From: Marinobacter lipolyticus
GTDB taxonomy: Bacteria > Pseudomonadota > Gammaproteobacteria > Pseudomonadales > Oleiphilaceae
Length of the DNA stretch: 64,000 nucleotides
Reading direction: 5' to 3'
Assembly (NCBI RefSeq): GCF_018424605.1
Contig: NZ_QTKT01000002.1
Coordinates: forward strand, 186,001-250,000
Within the stretch, counting starts at the first letter, position 1. Each line of letters starts with the position of its first letter. Made by a program: the position numbers and the translations under genes. The notes under the pieces are model-generated. The model was not told where the DNA came from, did not search any database, and saw only the letters and a list, made by a program, of their open reading frames with translations. Shown here piece after piece: positions 52,348-62,154 of this stretch.

Positions 52348-53562
52348 ATGACAATTATGAAGAAGCTCCTTACAACCGCGGTTGCCTCAGCCATGATGGT
52401 GGGCAGCGCGCAGGCCGAGATCTCGAACGATACCGTCAAGATCGGCTACCTGGCAGACATGTCGGGAACCTATCGTGATCTGGCGGGCCCCAACGGTCTC
52501 AAAGCCCTGGAGATGGCGATTGCCGACTTTGGCGGCACGGTAAACGGCGCCAAAATCGAAGTCGTCAGCGCCGACGATCGCAACAACCCGGACTCATCCT
52601 CCAGCACCGTGCGCCGTTGGCTCGAGAACGAGGACGTCGACATGGTCGCCGGCCTGGTGGCGTCGTCGGTCACCATCGCAGTGACCAAACTGCTGCAGGA
52701 AAATGACAGCCTGGGCATTGTCTCCGGCTCGGCGGCTTCCAGCATTACCAACGAGCACTGCACACCGAACCACATCCACTACGTGTACGACACCTATCCG
52801 CTGGCGAACGGCACAGCGAAAGCCGTGGTTCAGGAAGGCGGCAAGGAGTGGTTTATCCTGACCGCGGACTATGCGTTTGGCCACGCGCTGGAAGGTGACG
52901 TGACCAAGGTGGTCGAAGAGAATGGCGGCAAGGTCATCAAGACCGCGCGTCATCCGTTCCCGACCTCGGATTTCTCGTCCTATATTCTTCAGGCTCAGTC
53001 CTCGGGCGCCGATGTGGTTGCGCTGGCGAACGCCGGTTCGGACACCACCAACGCCATCACCACGGCGGGCGAATTCGGCCTGACCCAGTCCGGGCAGACA
53101 CTTGCGGCCCTGTTGCTGTTCCTCACCGATGTCCACGCACTGGGCGTGAACTCTGCCCAGGGTATCCAGCTCACCACAGGTTGGTACTGGGATCTGAACG
53201 AGGAAACCCGCGCGTGGTCTGACCGTTTCATGGAAGCCACTGGTGTACGCCCGACCATGGTTCACGCGGGCATCTACTCCAGCACCATGCAGTACCTCAA
53301 TGCCGTCAAGGCAACCGGATCGGATGATGCCCAGACGGTTCGCAAGCAGATGATGGATACACCGATCAACGACATGTTTGCCACCAACGGCAAGATCCGC
53401 GAAGACGGCCGCATGGTACACGACATGTATCTGGCGGAAGTGAAAACTCCTGAAGAGTCAGAGAACGAGTGGGATCTGTACAAGATCGTGCGCACTATCC
53501 CGGCGGACGAGGCCTATCGCCCGCTGTCCGAGAGCAAGTGTTCGCTCGTTTCCAGTAACTGA
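52348..53562 (+). CDS. livK: ABC importer periplasmic substrate-binding protein, LivK type
   Basis: A 404-residue exported protein with a signal peptide ending AQAEI and a type I periplasmic-binding fold (VKIGYLADMSGTYRDLAGPNGLKALEMAI, VDMVAGLVASSVTIAV). Landmarks match LivK-like branched-chain amino acid binding proteins, but ligand specificity cannot be read, and amides, aromatics or short carboxylates are equally possible. The genes for ATPases lie just upstream and the permeases downstream. Confidence 0.88.
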   Translation: MTIMKKLLTTAVASAMMVGSAQAEISNDTVKIGYLADMSGTYRDLAGPNGLKALEMAIADFGGTVNGAKIEVVSADDRNNPDSSSSTVRRWLENEDVDMVAGLVASSVTIAVTKLLQENDSLGIVSGSAASSITNEHCTPNHIHYVYDTYPLANGTAKAVVQEGGKEWFILTADYAFGHALEGDVTKVVEENGGKVIKTARHPFPTSDFSSYILQAQSSGADVVALANAGSDTTNAITTAGEFGLTQSGQTLAALLLFLTDVHALGVNSAQGIQLTTGWYWDLNEETRAWSDRFMEATGVRPTMVHAGIYSSTMQYLNAVKATGSDDAQTVRKQMMDTPINDMFATNGKIREDGRMVHDMYLAEVKTPEESENEWDLYKIVRTIPADEAYRPLSESKCSLVSSN

Positions 53563-53670
53563 TCCTGAGCCATTAAACCGGTGCCGGCCCTGCCAGTGGC
53601 AGGGCGGCCACCGGAACCTGCAGATGGACAAACCGGATACCGGGTTTGCACTGCTTTTGGAGTTTGCTAC

Positions 53671-54558
53671 ATGACCATGATTCTGGGAGTTCCCGTTGCC
53701 GTGCTGTTCGGTCAGCTCTTGCTCGGGATAATCAACGGCGCTTTCTACGCTCTGTTGAGCCTTGGGCTGGCGGTAATCTTCGGCCTGCTCAAAATCATCA
53801 ATTTTGCCCACGGTGCCATGTATATGATGGGCGCCATGGCGACCGTGATCATGTTCGACGCCCTGGGTATCAATTACTGGGTGGCGTTGTTTGTGGCTCC
53901 GGTCATCGTCGGCTGCTTCGGTATGCTGATCGAGTATTTTCTGCTGCGCCGGATCGCCGGTCAGGATCACATCTACAGCCTGTTGCTGACATTCGGCGTG
54001 GCGCTGATGATTCAGGGAATCCTCACCAATATTTATGGGGTGTCCGGTATGCGGTACTCCATGCCGGATCTGTTCCAGGGCGGGTTCAAGCTCGATTTCA
54101 TGTACCTGCCTTACTACCGTGCCTGGGTTATTTTCATGGCGCTGGTGGTCTGTTTCGGCACCTGGTTCATGATCGAGAAAACCAAACTGGGCGCGTACCT
54201 GCGGGCCGGTACTGAAGACGCCCAGCTGATGCAGGGCTTCGGCATCAACGTGCCGTTGCTGATCAGCCTCACGTATGGCTTTGGCGTTATGCTGGCCGCA
54301 TTTGCCGGTGTGCTGGCGGCTCCCATCTATTCCGTCAATCCGGTGATGGGGTCGAATATTCTGATTGTGGTGTTCGCGGTTGTGGTTATCGGCGGTATGG
54401 GCTCCATTGCCGGCGCCATTATCACCGGTTTGCTGATGGGCGTGATTGAGGGGCTCACCAAGACGTTCTACCCGGAATTCTCGTCGGCGGTTATCTTCCT
54501 GGTGATGGTGATCGTGTTGTTGATTCGCCCGTCGGGCCTGTTTGGTAAGGAGGCGTAA
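53671..54558 (+). CDS. livH: ABC importer permease, LivH type
   Basis: A 295-residue membrane protein with about eight helices and the LivH signatures LLGIINGAFYALLSLGLAVIFGLLKIINFAHGAMYM and GLLMGVIEGLTKTFYPEFSS. It pairs with LivM to form the translocation path. The start is ATG 53671 after TTTGGAG; the long frame upstream is not translated. The next gene begins 2 bases after the stop. Confidence 0.9.
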   Translation: MTMILGVPVAVLFGQLLLGIINGAFYALLSLGLAVIFGLLKIINFAHGAMYMMGAMATVIMFDALGINYWVALFVAPVIVGCFGMLIEYFLLRRIAGQDHIYSLLLTFGVALMIQGILTNIYGVSGMRYSMPDLFQGGFKLDFMYLPYYRAWVIFMALVVCFGTWFMIEKTKLGAYLRAGTEDAQLMQGFGINVPLLISLTYGFGVMLAAFAGVLAAPIYSVNPVMGSNILIVVFAVVVIGGMGSIAGAIITGLLMGVIEGLTKTFYPEFSSAVIFLVMVIVLLIRPSGLFGKEA

Positions 54559-54560
54559 TC

Positions 54561-55556
54561 ATGGGCAATCCTGTCGATCCTGGCGATATCCAGAAGAGCA
54601 TGATCAAAGACGAAAAAGCCGACAAGCGTCGCAAGAATATCCTGAACCTGGTGCTGCTGGCGCTGTTGCTGGTTGCTCCGGCGGTGATCTACCCGGTCTT
54701 CCTGATGAAGATCCTGTGTTTCGCGCTGTTTGCGGTGGCCTTCAACCTGCTGCTGGGCTTCACCGGCCTGCTGTCTTTCGGGCATGCTGCCTTCCTGGCG
54801 GCTGGTGGTTACACCACCGGCTATCTGCTCTCGACCTATTCCGGGTTAACCACGGAAATGGGCATCATTGCCGGCACGCTGGCGGCCACGGTACTGGGCG
54901 CCTTATTTGCGGTGGTTGCCATCCGGCGTCAGGGCATCTACTTCGCGATGATCACGCTGGCCTTGGCCCAACTGGTTTACTTCGGCTTCGTGCAGGCGCC
55001 GTTCACCGGCGGTGAAGACGGCATGCACGGCGTTCCCCGTGGACACCTGTTCGGCATCATCGATCTGGAGAATAACCTGGCGATGTACTATTTCGTGCTC
55101 GCTGTGTTCCTTGGCGGTTACCTGCTGGTGCAGCGCGTGGTGGGCTCTCCGTACGGCCAAGTGCTCAAGGCGATCAAGCAGAACGAACCGAGAGCAGTCT
55201 CTCTGGGTTACAACGTCAACCAGTACAAGGTGCTGGCATTCGTGATGTCCGCCGGTCTGGCGGGGCTGGCCGGCTCGGTGAAGACCGTGGTGTTCCAGCT
55301 GGCGTCCCTCAACGATGCCCACTGGCACATGTCCGGTGAGGTAATTCTGATGACACTGCTGGGCGGAACCGGCACCTTGCTCGGGCCGGTCTTCGGTGCC
55401 ACCTTTGTGGTCAACCTGGAGTACCAGCTGTCCCAGGGCCCGCTGGGAGATTGGGTGGATCCGATCCTCGGTGGCATTTTTGTGCTCACGGTTATCGCGT
55501 TTCAGTCTGGTATTGTTGGCGAGGTTCAGAAGTTCGTTAAGAAGAATCTTGGCTGA
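54561..55556 (+). CDS. livM: ABC importer permease, LivM type
   Basis: A 331-residue permease with a short charged N-terminal tail and LivM motifs (ALFAVAFNLLLGFTGLLSFGHAAFLAAGGYTTGYL, FAMITLALAQLVYFGFV, GGTGTLLGPVFGATFV). It completes the five-gene G-F-K-H-M importer. A hairpin terminator follows at 55581. Confidence 0.9.
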   Translation: MGNPVDPGDIQKSMIKDEKADKRRKNILNLVLLALLLVAPAVIYPVFLMKILCFALFAVAFNLLLGFTGLLSFGHAAFLAAGGYTTGYLLSTYSGLTTEMGIIAGTLAATVLGALFAVVAIRRQGIYFAMITLALAQLVYFGFVQAPFTGGEDGMHGVPRGHLFGIIDLENNLAMYYFVLAVFLGGYLLVQRVVGSPYGQVLKAIKQNEPRAVSLGYNVNQYKVLAFVMSAGLAGLAGSVKTVVFQLASLNDAHWHMSGEVILMTLLGGTGTLLGPVFGATFVVNLEYQLSQGPLGDWVDPILGGIFVLTVIAFQSGIVGEVQKFVKKNLG

Positions 55557-55580
55557 GAATCCCATTAGCGCATTGATCCA

Positions 55581-55613
55581 GAAAGAAGGGCTGCCCAAGG
55601 GCAGCCTTCTTTC
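55581..55613. terminator. Rho-independent terminator of the liv operon
   Basis: GAAAGAAGGGCTGCCC pairs with GGGCAGCCTTCTTTC (one bulged G) across a two-base loop. The A/T-rich ends make it usable on both strands, so it may also serve the minus-strand lipoprotein gene. Confidence 0.8.
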
Positions 55614-55643
55614 GGCTCGGCAATTGGCCGGCTGAACACCAGT

Positions 55644-56105
55644 CTAGTTATTGGAGAAACGGCAGCGCTGTGTAAGGGGTGGAAGTAACTCGTTCTCCGG
55701 GGTCTCTGAAAATACCAAATAGGTCTGACCAGCCATTTCTACTTCGAACTGTAGGTTTTTTCGCCCGCCGCCGATATGCTTTCCTGCCCAACTCGGCCAG
55801 AATTTGTACACATTGCCTGTGAAATTTAGAACGCCATCATCGGCCAGCGGCAGGGCATCCGCCACAATGTCGTATTCGACGACGAAGCCCATTACACCAC
55901 TATCCACCAACTCAGCCGCCTGGGTATTCGAGCGACGGAGCGGCCAAATGTGTGGTGAAGGAGCATCGAAATACTCAGTGGCTTCGATCGAAAACGGGTC
56001 GAAACAGTTAGTTTCAATCGCGTATTTTTTATAGCAGCCGGTCAGGAACAGCAGGCCCGTAACCAGAAGTGTGGCCGTGAAAAATCTCAAACCAGATCCT
56101 CGCAT
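55644..56105 (-). CDS. Lipoprotein of unknown function
   Basis: A 153-residue lipoprotein with lipobox LTGC. The mature part has a mixed alpha/beta look (YAIETNCFDPFSIEATEYFDAP, GNVYKFWPSWAGKHIGGG); I do not recognise a family. The gene and its upstream neighbour on the same strand look less GC-rich than the surroundings, which hints at later acquisition. The start is ATG 56105. Confidence 0.6.
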   Translation of the reverse strand: MRGSGLRFFTATLLVTGLLFLTGCYKKYAIETNCFDPFSIEATEYFDAPSPHIWPLRRSNTQAAELVDSGVMGFVVEYDIVADALPLADDGVLNFTGNVYKFWPSWAGKHIGGGRKNLQFEVEMAGQTYLVFSETPENELLPPLTQRCRFSNN

Positions 56106-56139
56106 CCGTGCGTTGGTGGTCAGTGATAACGGGTCTTGA

Positions 56140-56709
56140 TCAGGCGGCCTTGTGGCCTTTTACCAACAATCCCTCCGAGGTGCGCTCGGATATTATCTTG
56201 GCCGGCATTCCCCCTATGGTTGCATTCCCCTGGGGGAAGCTTTTGTTTACAACGGAATTCGCGCCAATTGCCATGTTCGGGCCGAGGGTTATTTTGCCAA
56301 ACATCTTTACGCCGGGTCCGATATAACAGTTGTCACCAATGACAGGAGCGTCGGCACGCTTGCCCGCTTCAGTTCCTATGTTTACGCACACATGCAACCG
56401 ACAGTTGGCCCCAACTTTCGCGCCACCATTCACCACGATCGTTCCATGGTGAGCGATGGATAGGCCGGGCCCGAAAACGTTGATGGGAATTGAGAAGCCG
56501 AGTTTCGATCCCAGCCTCTGATACCGATAGGAGACGATCCCTCGTAGGATGCGGTTCCTCTTGCAGTTTGTGAGGTACTCAAGCCGCCTCATGAGCCGTT
56601 GAAACCGCCAGACATCATTGAACAGAAGGGCTTTCTTGGTTCGTTTCCGACCTAAAGCAATCCGGTCTGCTTCAAGATAACTCCGATAATCTTCGTACGA
56701 TGCAATCAC
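56140..56709 (-). CDS. Serine acetyltransferase-like hexapeptide transferase
   Basis: A 189-residue left-handed beta-helix acyltransferase, with the CysE/WbbJ-type region IPINVFGPGLSIAHHGTIVV and the hexapeptide repeats (APVIGDNCYIGPGVKMFG, ITLGPNMAIGANSVVNK). It is shorter than metabolic CysE and lacks the N-terminal helical domain, more like polysaccharide-associated O-acetyltransferases. The start is GTG 56709 with AGGGAG 8 bases upstream; nothing nearby shows a polysaccharide cluster. Confidence 0.72.
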   Translation of the reverse strand: MIASYEDYRSYLEADRIALGRKRTKKALLFNDVWRFQRLMRRLEYLTNCKRNRILRGIVSYRYQRLGSKLGFSIPINVFGPGLSIAHHGTIVVNGGAKVGANCRLHVCVNIGTEAGKRADAPVIGDNCYIGPGVKMFGKITLGPNMAIGANSVVNKSFPQGNATIGGMPAKIISERTSEGLLVKGHKAA

Positions 56710-56895
56710 ACTCCTGTCTCCCTGGAAGGTGGGGCCGTCATCCTTACTTGGCCTGCATATTAAATTTGGTTTCTAAACTAGGCAAAAAGCAGGATGAGGT
56801 CAAAAGCTTCTTCGTGCATGTTATCCCAGCCCAATGGTATCTGTGCGCCGGAGTGCTATGATCAGCGCCTGCATTTATCTGGCTGAACGGGTTTT

Positions 56896-57750
56896 ATGAA
56901 AGTACCTAAGCGATTACAGCCCCTTGTCGATGACGGCATGGTGGACGAAGTGCTTTACCAGTTGATGAGCGGCAAGGAAGCGCAGGTTTATGTGGTGCGC
57001 TGCGGCGATCAGATACGGTGTGCCAAGGTGTTCAAGGAAGCTCAGAAGCGAAGTTTCAAGCAGGCCGTGGAGTATCAGGAAGGCCGTAAAGTCCGGAACA
57101 GCCGGCGAGCGCGGGCCATGGGCAAGAAAACCCGTTACGGCCAGAAGGAGCAGGAGAGTGCCTGGCTGAATGCCGAAGTGGACGCGCTGTATCGCCTTGC
57201 TGGCGCGGGCGTTCGGGTGCCGGAGCCGCTGGGGTTTGTGGACGGGGTTCTGCTGATGGAACTGGTGGCGGATGAAGACGGTAAGGCGGCGCCCCGGCTG
57301 GATGACGTGACCCTGTCGCCGGAACAGGCTCTGGAGTACCACGCCCACGTGATAGCCGAGGTGGTGCGCATGCTCTGCGCCGGCCTGATTCACGGCGATC
57401 TGTCCGAATTCAATGTGCTGGTGGACGGCAACGGACCGGTCATTATCGACCTGCCGCAGGCGGTGGACGCATCCGGCAACAATAACGCCGAGCGTATGCT
57501 GGAGCGCGATGTGGACAACATGCGTCGCTACTTTGGTCGTTTCGCGCCGGAGCTTCTTAAAACTGACTATGGCAAGGAAATCTGGGCTCTGTATGAGAGC
57601 GGTAAGCTGCACCCGGGCAGCAAACTCACGGGGTGCTTCGAGCACAACGAAACGGCCGCCAACGTGGATGAGCTGATGGAAGTGATCGACGCTGCCAAAG
57701 AGGAAGAATGGGAGCGCCAGGAGCGACTGCGGGACGCCGAAGAGGACTGA
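56896..57750 (+). CDS. RIO-type serine protein kinase
   Basis: A 284-residue RIO1-like kinase with GKEAQVYVV (26-34), Lys44 in CAKVFK, the catalytic HGDLSEFNVL (Asp168) and the metal-binding Asp185 in IIDLPQAVD. The charged C-terminal tail (EEEWERQERLRDAEED) is unstructured. Bacterial RIO kinases are widespread in gammaproteobacteria; their targets are unclear. It is monocistronic with the RND operon 115 bases on. Confidence 0.88.
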   Translation: MKVPKRLQPLVDDGMVDEVLYQLMSGKEAQVYVVRCGDQIRCAKVFKEAQKRSFKQAVEYQEGRKVRNSRRARAMGKKTRYGQKEQESAWLNAEVDALYRLAGAGVRVPEPLGFVDGVLLMELVADEDGKAAPRLDDVTLSPEQALEYHAHVIAEVVRMLCAGLIHGDLSEFNVLVDGNGPVIIDLPQAVDASGNNNAERMLERDVDNMRRYFGRFAPELLKTDYGKEIWALYESGKLHPGSKLTGCFEHNETAANVDELMEVIDAAKEEEWERQERLRDAEED

Positions 57751-57865
57751 CGGCCGGTGCTGCGTTTAGGTGGCTTGGACGCTCGCCTTTCGGTGGACTA
57801 ATCTTTAAAGCGACACCGCAAACCATCGCGGCCCCACAATGGTGCAACACCATGGAAGGAAGCCG

Positions 57866-59047
57866 ATGTCCAGTTCCTGCATTCTGCACAGGCAAATCCG
57901 GCGCGTTGTTCTGTTCGCTCTTGCGGTAGGTCTTACTGCGGGTTGCTCCGATTCAGCAGAACCGGAGCAAGCAGCCCCGGTGGCCGTCTCGGTGGTGGTT
58001 GTGGAGGATACCGAAGTGCGGCCGTCGCGCGAGTTCGTTGCCAGAACCGCGGCGTCCGCCAAGGCCGATATCACAGCGCGTATAGAAGCGGAAATTCGCG
58101 AAATCCTGTTTGAGGAGGGCGCCCGGGTCAGCCAGGGGCAGGTTCTGTTCAGGCTCGAAGACACCACCGCCAGGGCCAGTCTTAGACAGGCGGAAGCGGA
58201 CCTGGCGGCGGCCAGGGCAGAAGTAGACTCGGCATCCAGAAACCTTCGTCGCGGCGAGGAAGTTGCCAGCAAAGGCTTTCTCTCAGACACGGATCTGGAC
58301 AAGCTGAAAGACCGCTTCAACGCGGCGGAAAGCCAGCTGCAATCGGCAGAGGCGGCCCTCGACAAGGCCAGGACCAACCTCGACTATGCGGAAATCCGGG
58401 CGCCTTTCGATGGCTGGGTCGGCAAGCTGAACTTTGATGTCGGGTCAGTGGTGAATCCTTCCAGCGGGCCGATCACCGAAGTGCTGGTGGTTGATCCCAT
58501 CTACGTGCAGTTTGAGGTTAACGAAGCGGACTACATCTCGTTCCGCCGTGCTAATTCCGGCTCCACCCGGGACTTCACCAATCAGCTATCGTTGTCGCTG
58601 ACCCTCCCAGATGGCGAGAGCTATCCGCAAAGCGGGGTTCTGGATTTTGCAGACGTGCGAACGGAATCCAGCACTGGCACCGTGCCCATTAGAGCCGTCT
58701 TCCCCAACCCCGACTCCATCCTTCTGCCGGGGCTTTACGTAACCCTGATGATCGAGGGGCAGTCCGGAGAACAGCAGCCTCTGGTTCCCCAGATGGCCAT
58801 TCAGGAAACCATCGAAGGCAAGTTCGTACTGCTGGTGAATGACCAGCAGGAAGTTGCGCAACGTTTCGTGCAGACCGGCGCCCGCCGTGGCGCGATGATG
58901 GTCGTGCAGAGCGGCCTGGAACCCGGTGACCGGGTGATCGTTGAAGGGCTTCAGAAGGTGCGGTCGGGAACAGTGGTGAACCCGGTCGAGAAGCGAATCG
59001 ATCCGCAGACCGGCGCACTTTCGGCGACGGAAGAGGCGGTGCAATGA
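57866..59047 (+). CDS. RND efflux periplasmic adaptor (membrane fusion protein)
   Basis: A 393-residue lipoprotein (lipobox LTAGC) with the HlyD/AcrA organisation: a lipoyl half (RIEAEIREILFEEGARVSQGQ), a coiled-coil hairpin (about 100-160, LRQAEADLAAARAEVD and ESQLQSAEAALDKARTNLDYAEI) and beta-barrel/membrane-proximal domains. It links the pump to an outer membrane channel. The start is ATG 57866 after GGAAGGA. No outer membrane factor gene is encoded next to it. The permease start overlaps its stop. Confidence 0.9.
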   Translation: MSSSCILHRQIRRVVLFALAVGLTAGCSDSAEPEQAAPVAVSVVVVEDTEVRPSREFVARTAASAKADITARIEAEIREILFEEGARVSQGQVLFRLEDTTARASLRQAEADLAAARAEVDSASRNLRRGEEVASKGFLSDTDLDKLKDRFNAAESQLQSAEAALDKARTNLDYAEIRAPFDGWVGKLNFDVGSVVNPSSGPITEVLVVDPIYVQFEVNEADYISFRRANSGSTRDFTNQLSLSLTLPDGESYPQSGVLDFADVRTESSTGTVPIRAVFPNPDSILLPGLYVTLMIEGQSGEQQPLVPQMAIQETIEGKFVLLVNDQQEVAQRFVQTGARRGAMMVVQSGLEPGDRVIVEGLQKVRSGTVVNPVEKRIDPQTGALSATEEAVQ

Positions 59048-62000
59048 TCAGCCGCGTTTTCATCCAGCGCCCGAAATTTGCCTTTGTCATTTCCATTCTG
59101 ATTACCCTGGCCGGCCTGCTGGCGTTGCGGCTTCTGCCCGTCAATATGTATCCGGACATGGCACCGCCGCAGGTGCAGGTGACCGCCACGCTGCCGGGGG
59201 CCAGTGCCCAGGTGGTGGAGGAGGCGGTAACCCGCCCCATCGAGCAACAGCTCAATGGGGTGGAAGACATGATCTATATCGAATCCACGGCCTCCAGCGA
59301 GGGCACCGCAACCATCACGCTCACGTTTGAGAGTGGCACCGACACCGATATTGCTCAGGTGAACGTGCAGAACCGGGTGGCGCTGGCCGAGCCCTTCCTG
59401 CCTGACGAGGTCCGACGCCAGGGGGTGGTGGTCAGCAAGCAGTCCGGCAACATGCTGTTGGGCATCAACCTGACATCTGAGCGGCCGGATCTGGATGGCA
59501 TCTTTCTGAGCAACTACGCCTCCAACAACCTGGTGGAAGCTCTGGGGCGGGTTCCGGGCGTGGCCTCGGCAGAGGTCATGGGGGCCAAAGACTACAGCAT
59601 GCGGATCTGGCTCGATCCACGGCGAATGGCCTCGGTAGACGTCACCGTCACCGAGGTTGCCGCCGCCATACAGGAGCAGAACCAGATCGTGGCGGCGGGC
59701 AAGCTGGGGCAGGCGCCGGTGCCTGAGGGGCAGCAGTTCGTCTACACCATCCAGAGCAAAGAGCGGCTGTCCGACCCGGAAGAATTCGGTCAGATGATCA
59801 TCCGGGCACGCCCTGGAGGTGGGTTCCTGCGCCTTGCCGATATCGGGCGTATCGAGCTGGGGTCCCGCTCGTATACCTCGACCGCGAAGCTAAACAATCA
59901 GGACACGGCGTTTGTGGTGATCTACCAGCTACCGGATGCCAATGCCCTGGATGTTGCAGAGCGCGTGAAACAGGTGGTGAACGAAGCCGCCACTTCCTTT
60001 CCGGACGGTGTCTCCCATTCCATCCTTTACGACACAACCGAGTTCATCACCCGGTCCATCGACGAGGTGATCGTCACGCTCTATCAGGCGATCGGTCTGG
60101 TCATCCTGGTGGTGTTTCTGTTCCTGCAGAACTGGCGGGCCACGCTCATTCCGTCCGTGGCGATTCCGGTTTCACTGATTGGTACCTTCGCGGTGATGGC
60201 GGCGCTGGGATATTCCATCAACACCATCACCCTGTTCGGCCTGGTGCTGGCGATCGGCATTGTGGTCGACGACGCCATCGTGGTCATCGAGAACGTTGAG
60301 CGGATTTTGCAGGAAGAGAAGCTGCCGATCGGCGAGGCGGTCACCAAGGCCATGGAAGAGGTCACCGGGCCAGTGATTGCCACCACGTTGGTGCTACTGG
60401 CGGTGTTCGTGCCGGTGGGCTTTATGCCGGGGATAACCGGCGAACTGTACAAGCAGTTTTCCGTGACCATTTCGGTGGCCGTGATCATCTCCTCCATCAA
60501 TGCCCTGACCCTGAGCCCCGCGCTCTGTGTCTCGCTACTCGGCAGTGGCAGTCAGTCGATCCGATGGCTCAGTTTCTTTGAGCGGGCCATCACTGCAGGA
60601 ACCCGGGGCTACTCCGGCCTGGTGCGGAGGCTGCTTCGCAAGAGCGCCCTGGTGGCCATTGCGCTGGTGGTTCTCCTGCTGGGGACGGCCGGGCTGTTCA
60701 GATCCGTGCCAACGGCATTTGTGCCCCCGGAGGATCAGGGCTACTTGTTCGTGGACGTGCAGCTTCCGGATGCGGCGGCGCTGGAGCGTACCGATGCGGT
60801 GCTGGCCAAGGTCACTGGCATGGTGCTGGAGGACCCCGCGGTGACCGATTTTATTTCTGTGTCCGGGTTCTCCCTGCTCGGAGGCAGCGGGTCCAATAAC
60901 GGCCTGGGCATCGTGATGCTGAAAGACTGGGAAGAGCGGGAAGAACCTGGCCTGGGGTTGAGGGAGGTCGTGCCGCGGCTGTACTCCGGCCTCTGGGCGG
61001 TCTCCGAAGCCCAGATCATGGTGTTCAATCCACCTCCGATTCCGGGCCTGGGTACTTCGTCGGGTTTTGATTACCGATTGCAGGACAACCTTGGGCGGGA
61101 CGTTGCCGAACTGGCGCAGGTGATGAATGGCCTGATCTTCGAGGCCAATCAGCAGGCCTCGCTCTCCAGGGTATACAGTACCTATCGCGCCAATATTCCC
61201 CAGTATCTCCTTGAGGTGGACCGCAACAAGGCCAAGGCGCTGGGCATCCAGTTGTCCGATATCTTCTCCACACTGCAGACCCAGCTGGGGTCGCTGTACG
61301 TGAACGACTTTACCCGCTTTGGCAAAAACTACCGGGTGTTGCTGCAGGCGGAGGGTGAGTTCCGGCAACGGCCGGAAGATCTGTCGTTTTATTACGTTCG
61401 CAACCAAGACGGCGCCATGGTGCCGCTGACCACACTGGCTTCGCTGCGGCCGGTGCTTGGACCTTCCAGCATCCAGCATTTCAACCTCAAACGGTCGGTG
61501 ACGATATCCGGCGAAGCCGCCACCGGCTTTGCCAGTGGCGATGCCATAAGCACCATGGAAGCGCTGTCGGAGAATCTGCCGCAGGGGTATGAATTCAGTT
61601 GGGCCGGGCAGAGCCTGCAGGAAATTCAGGCGGGGAACCTCGCCATCGTCATCTTCCTGCTGGCAATCGTCTTCGTGTACCTGTTTCTGGTGGCCCAGTA
61701 CGAAAGCTGGAGCCTTCCGTTCGCGGTTATCGGCGCCGTGCCCCTGGCCATCTTCGGCGCGCTGGCGGGCCTCTGGCTGGTAGGGCTTGCCAACAATATC
61801 TACGCGCAGGTCGGGCTGGTGCTATTGGTGGGGCTGTCCACCAAAACGGCCATCCTGATTGTGGAATTTGCCATGCAGCTGAGGCAGTCAGGGCTCAGTG
61901 CGGAAGAGGCCGCCAACAAGGCGGCCGTGCTGCGTTTCCGCGCGGTGCTGATGACCGCACTGTCGTTCGTACTTGGCGTGCTGCCGCTGGTGCTCGCCAG

Positions 62001-62154
62001 CGGAGCAGGAGCGGCCAGCCGCATCAGCCTGGGTATCACGGTGCTGAGCGGGATGCTGGCGGCGACCATTTTTGGCACCCTGCTGGTGCCGATTTTCTAC
62101 AAATGGATTCAGTCACTGAGAGACCGGCGGGCGCGCCGGCCACACGCGTCCTAA
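59044..62154 (+). CDS. RND multidrug efflux permease, HAE-1 type
   Basis: A 1036-residue AcrB-type pump. The proton relay is intact: Asp409-Asp410 (GIVVDDAIVVIENV) and Lys934 (LSTKTAILIVEFA). Twelve transmembrane helices and two large periplasmic loops fit the family length. It should export hydrophobic compounds with the upstream adaptor and an outer membrane channel encoded elsewhere. It converges with the FAD oxidoreductase gene, sharing 4 bases. Confidence 0.94.
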   Translation: MISRVFIQRPKFAFVISILITLAGLLALRLLPVNMYPDMAPPQVQVTATLPGASAQVVEEAVTRPIEQQLNGVEDMIYIESTASSEGTATITLTFESGTDTDIAQVNVQNRVALAEPFLPDEVRRQGVVVSKQSGNMLLGINLTSERPDLDGIFLSNYASNNLVEALGRVPGVASAEVMGAKDYSMRIWLDPRRMASVDVTVTEVAAAIQEQNQIVAAGKLGQAPVPEGQQFVYTIQSKERLSDPEEFGQMIIRARPGGGFLRLADIGRIELGSRSYTSTAKLNNQDTAFVVIYQLPDANALDVAERVKQVVNEAATSFPDGVSHSILYDTTEFITRSIDEVIVTLYQAIGLVILVVFLFLQNWRATLIPSVAIPVSLIGTFAVMAALGYSINTITLFGLVLAIGIVVDDAIVVIENVERILQEEKLPIGEAVTKAMEEVTGPVIATTLVLLAVFVPVGFMPGITGELYKQFSVTISVAVIISSINALTLSPALCVSLLGSGSQSIRWLSFFERAITAGTRGYSGLVRRLLRKSALVAIALVVLLLGTAGLFRSVPTAFVPPEDQGYLFVDVQLPDAAALERTDAVLAKVTGMVLEDPAVTDFISVSGFSLLGGSGSNNGLGIVMLKDWEEREEPGLGLREVVPRLYSGLWAVSEAQIMVFNPPPIPGLGTSSGFDYRLQDNLGRDVAELAQVMNGLIFEANQQASLSRVYSTYRANIPQYLLEVDRNKAKALGIQLSDIFSTLQTQLGSLYVNDFTRFGKNYRVLLQAEGEFRQRPEDLSFYYVRNQDGAMVPLTTLASLRPVLGPSSIQHFNLKRSVTISGEAATGFASGDAISTMEALSENLPQGYEFSWAGQSLQEIQAGNLAIVIFLLAIVFVYLFLVAQYESWSLPFAVIGAVPLAIFGALAGLWLVGLANNIYAQVGLVLLVGLSTKTAILIVEFAMQLRQSGLSAEEAANKAAVLRFRAVLMTALSFVLGVLPLVLASGAGAASRISLGITVLSGMLAATIFGTLLVPIFYKWIQSLRDRRARRPHAS

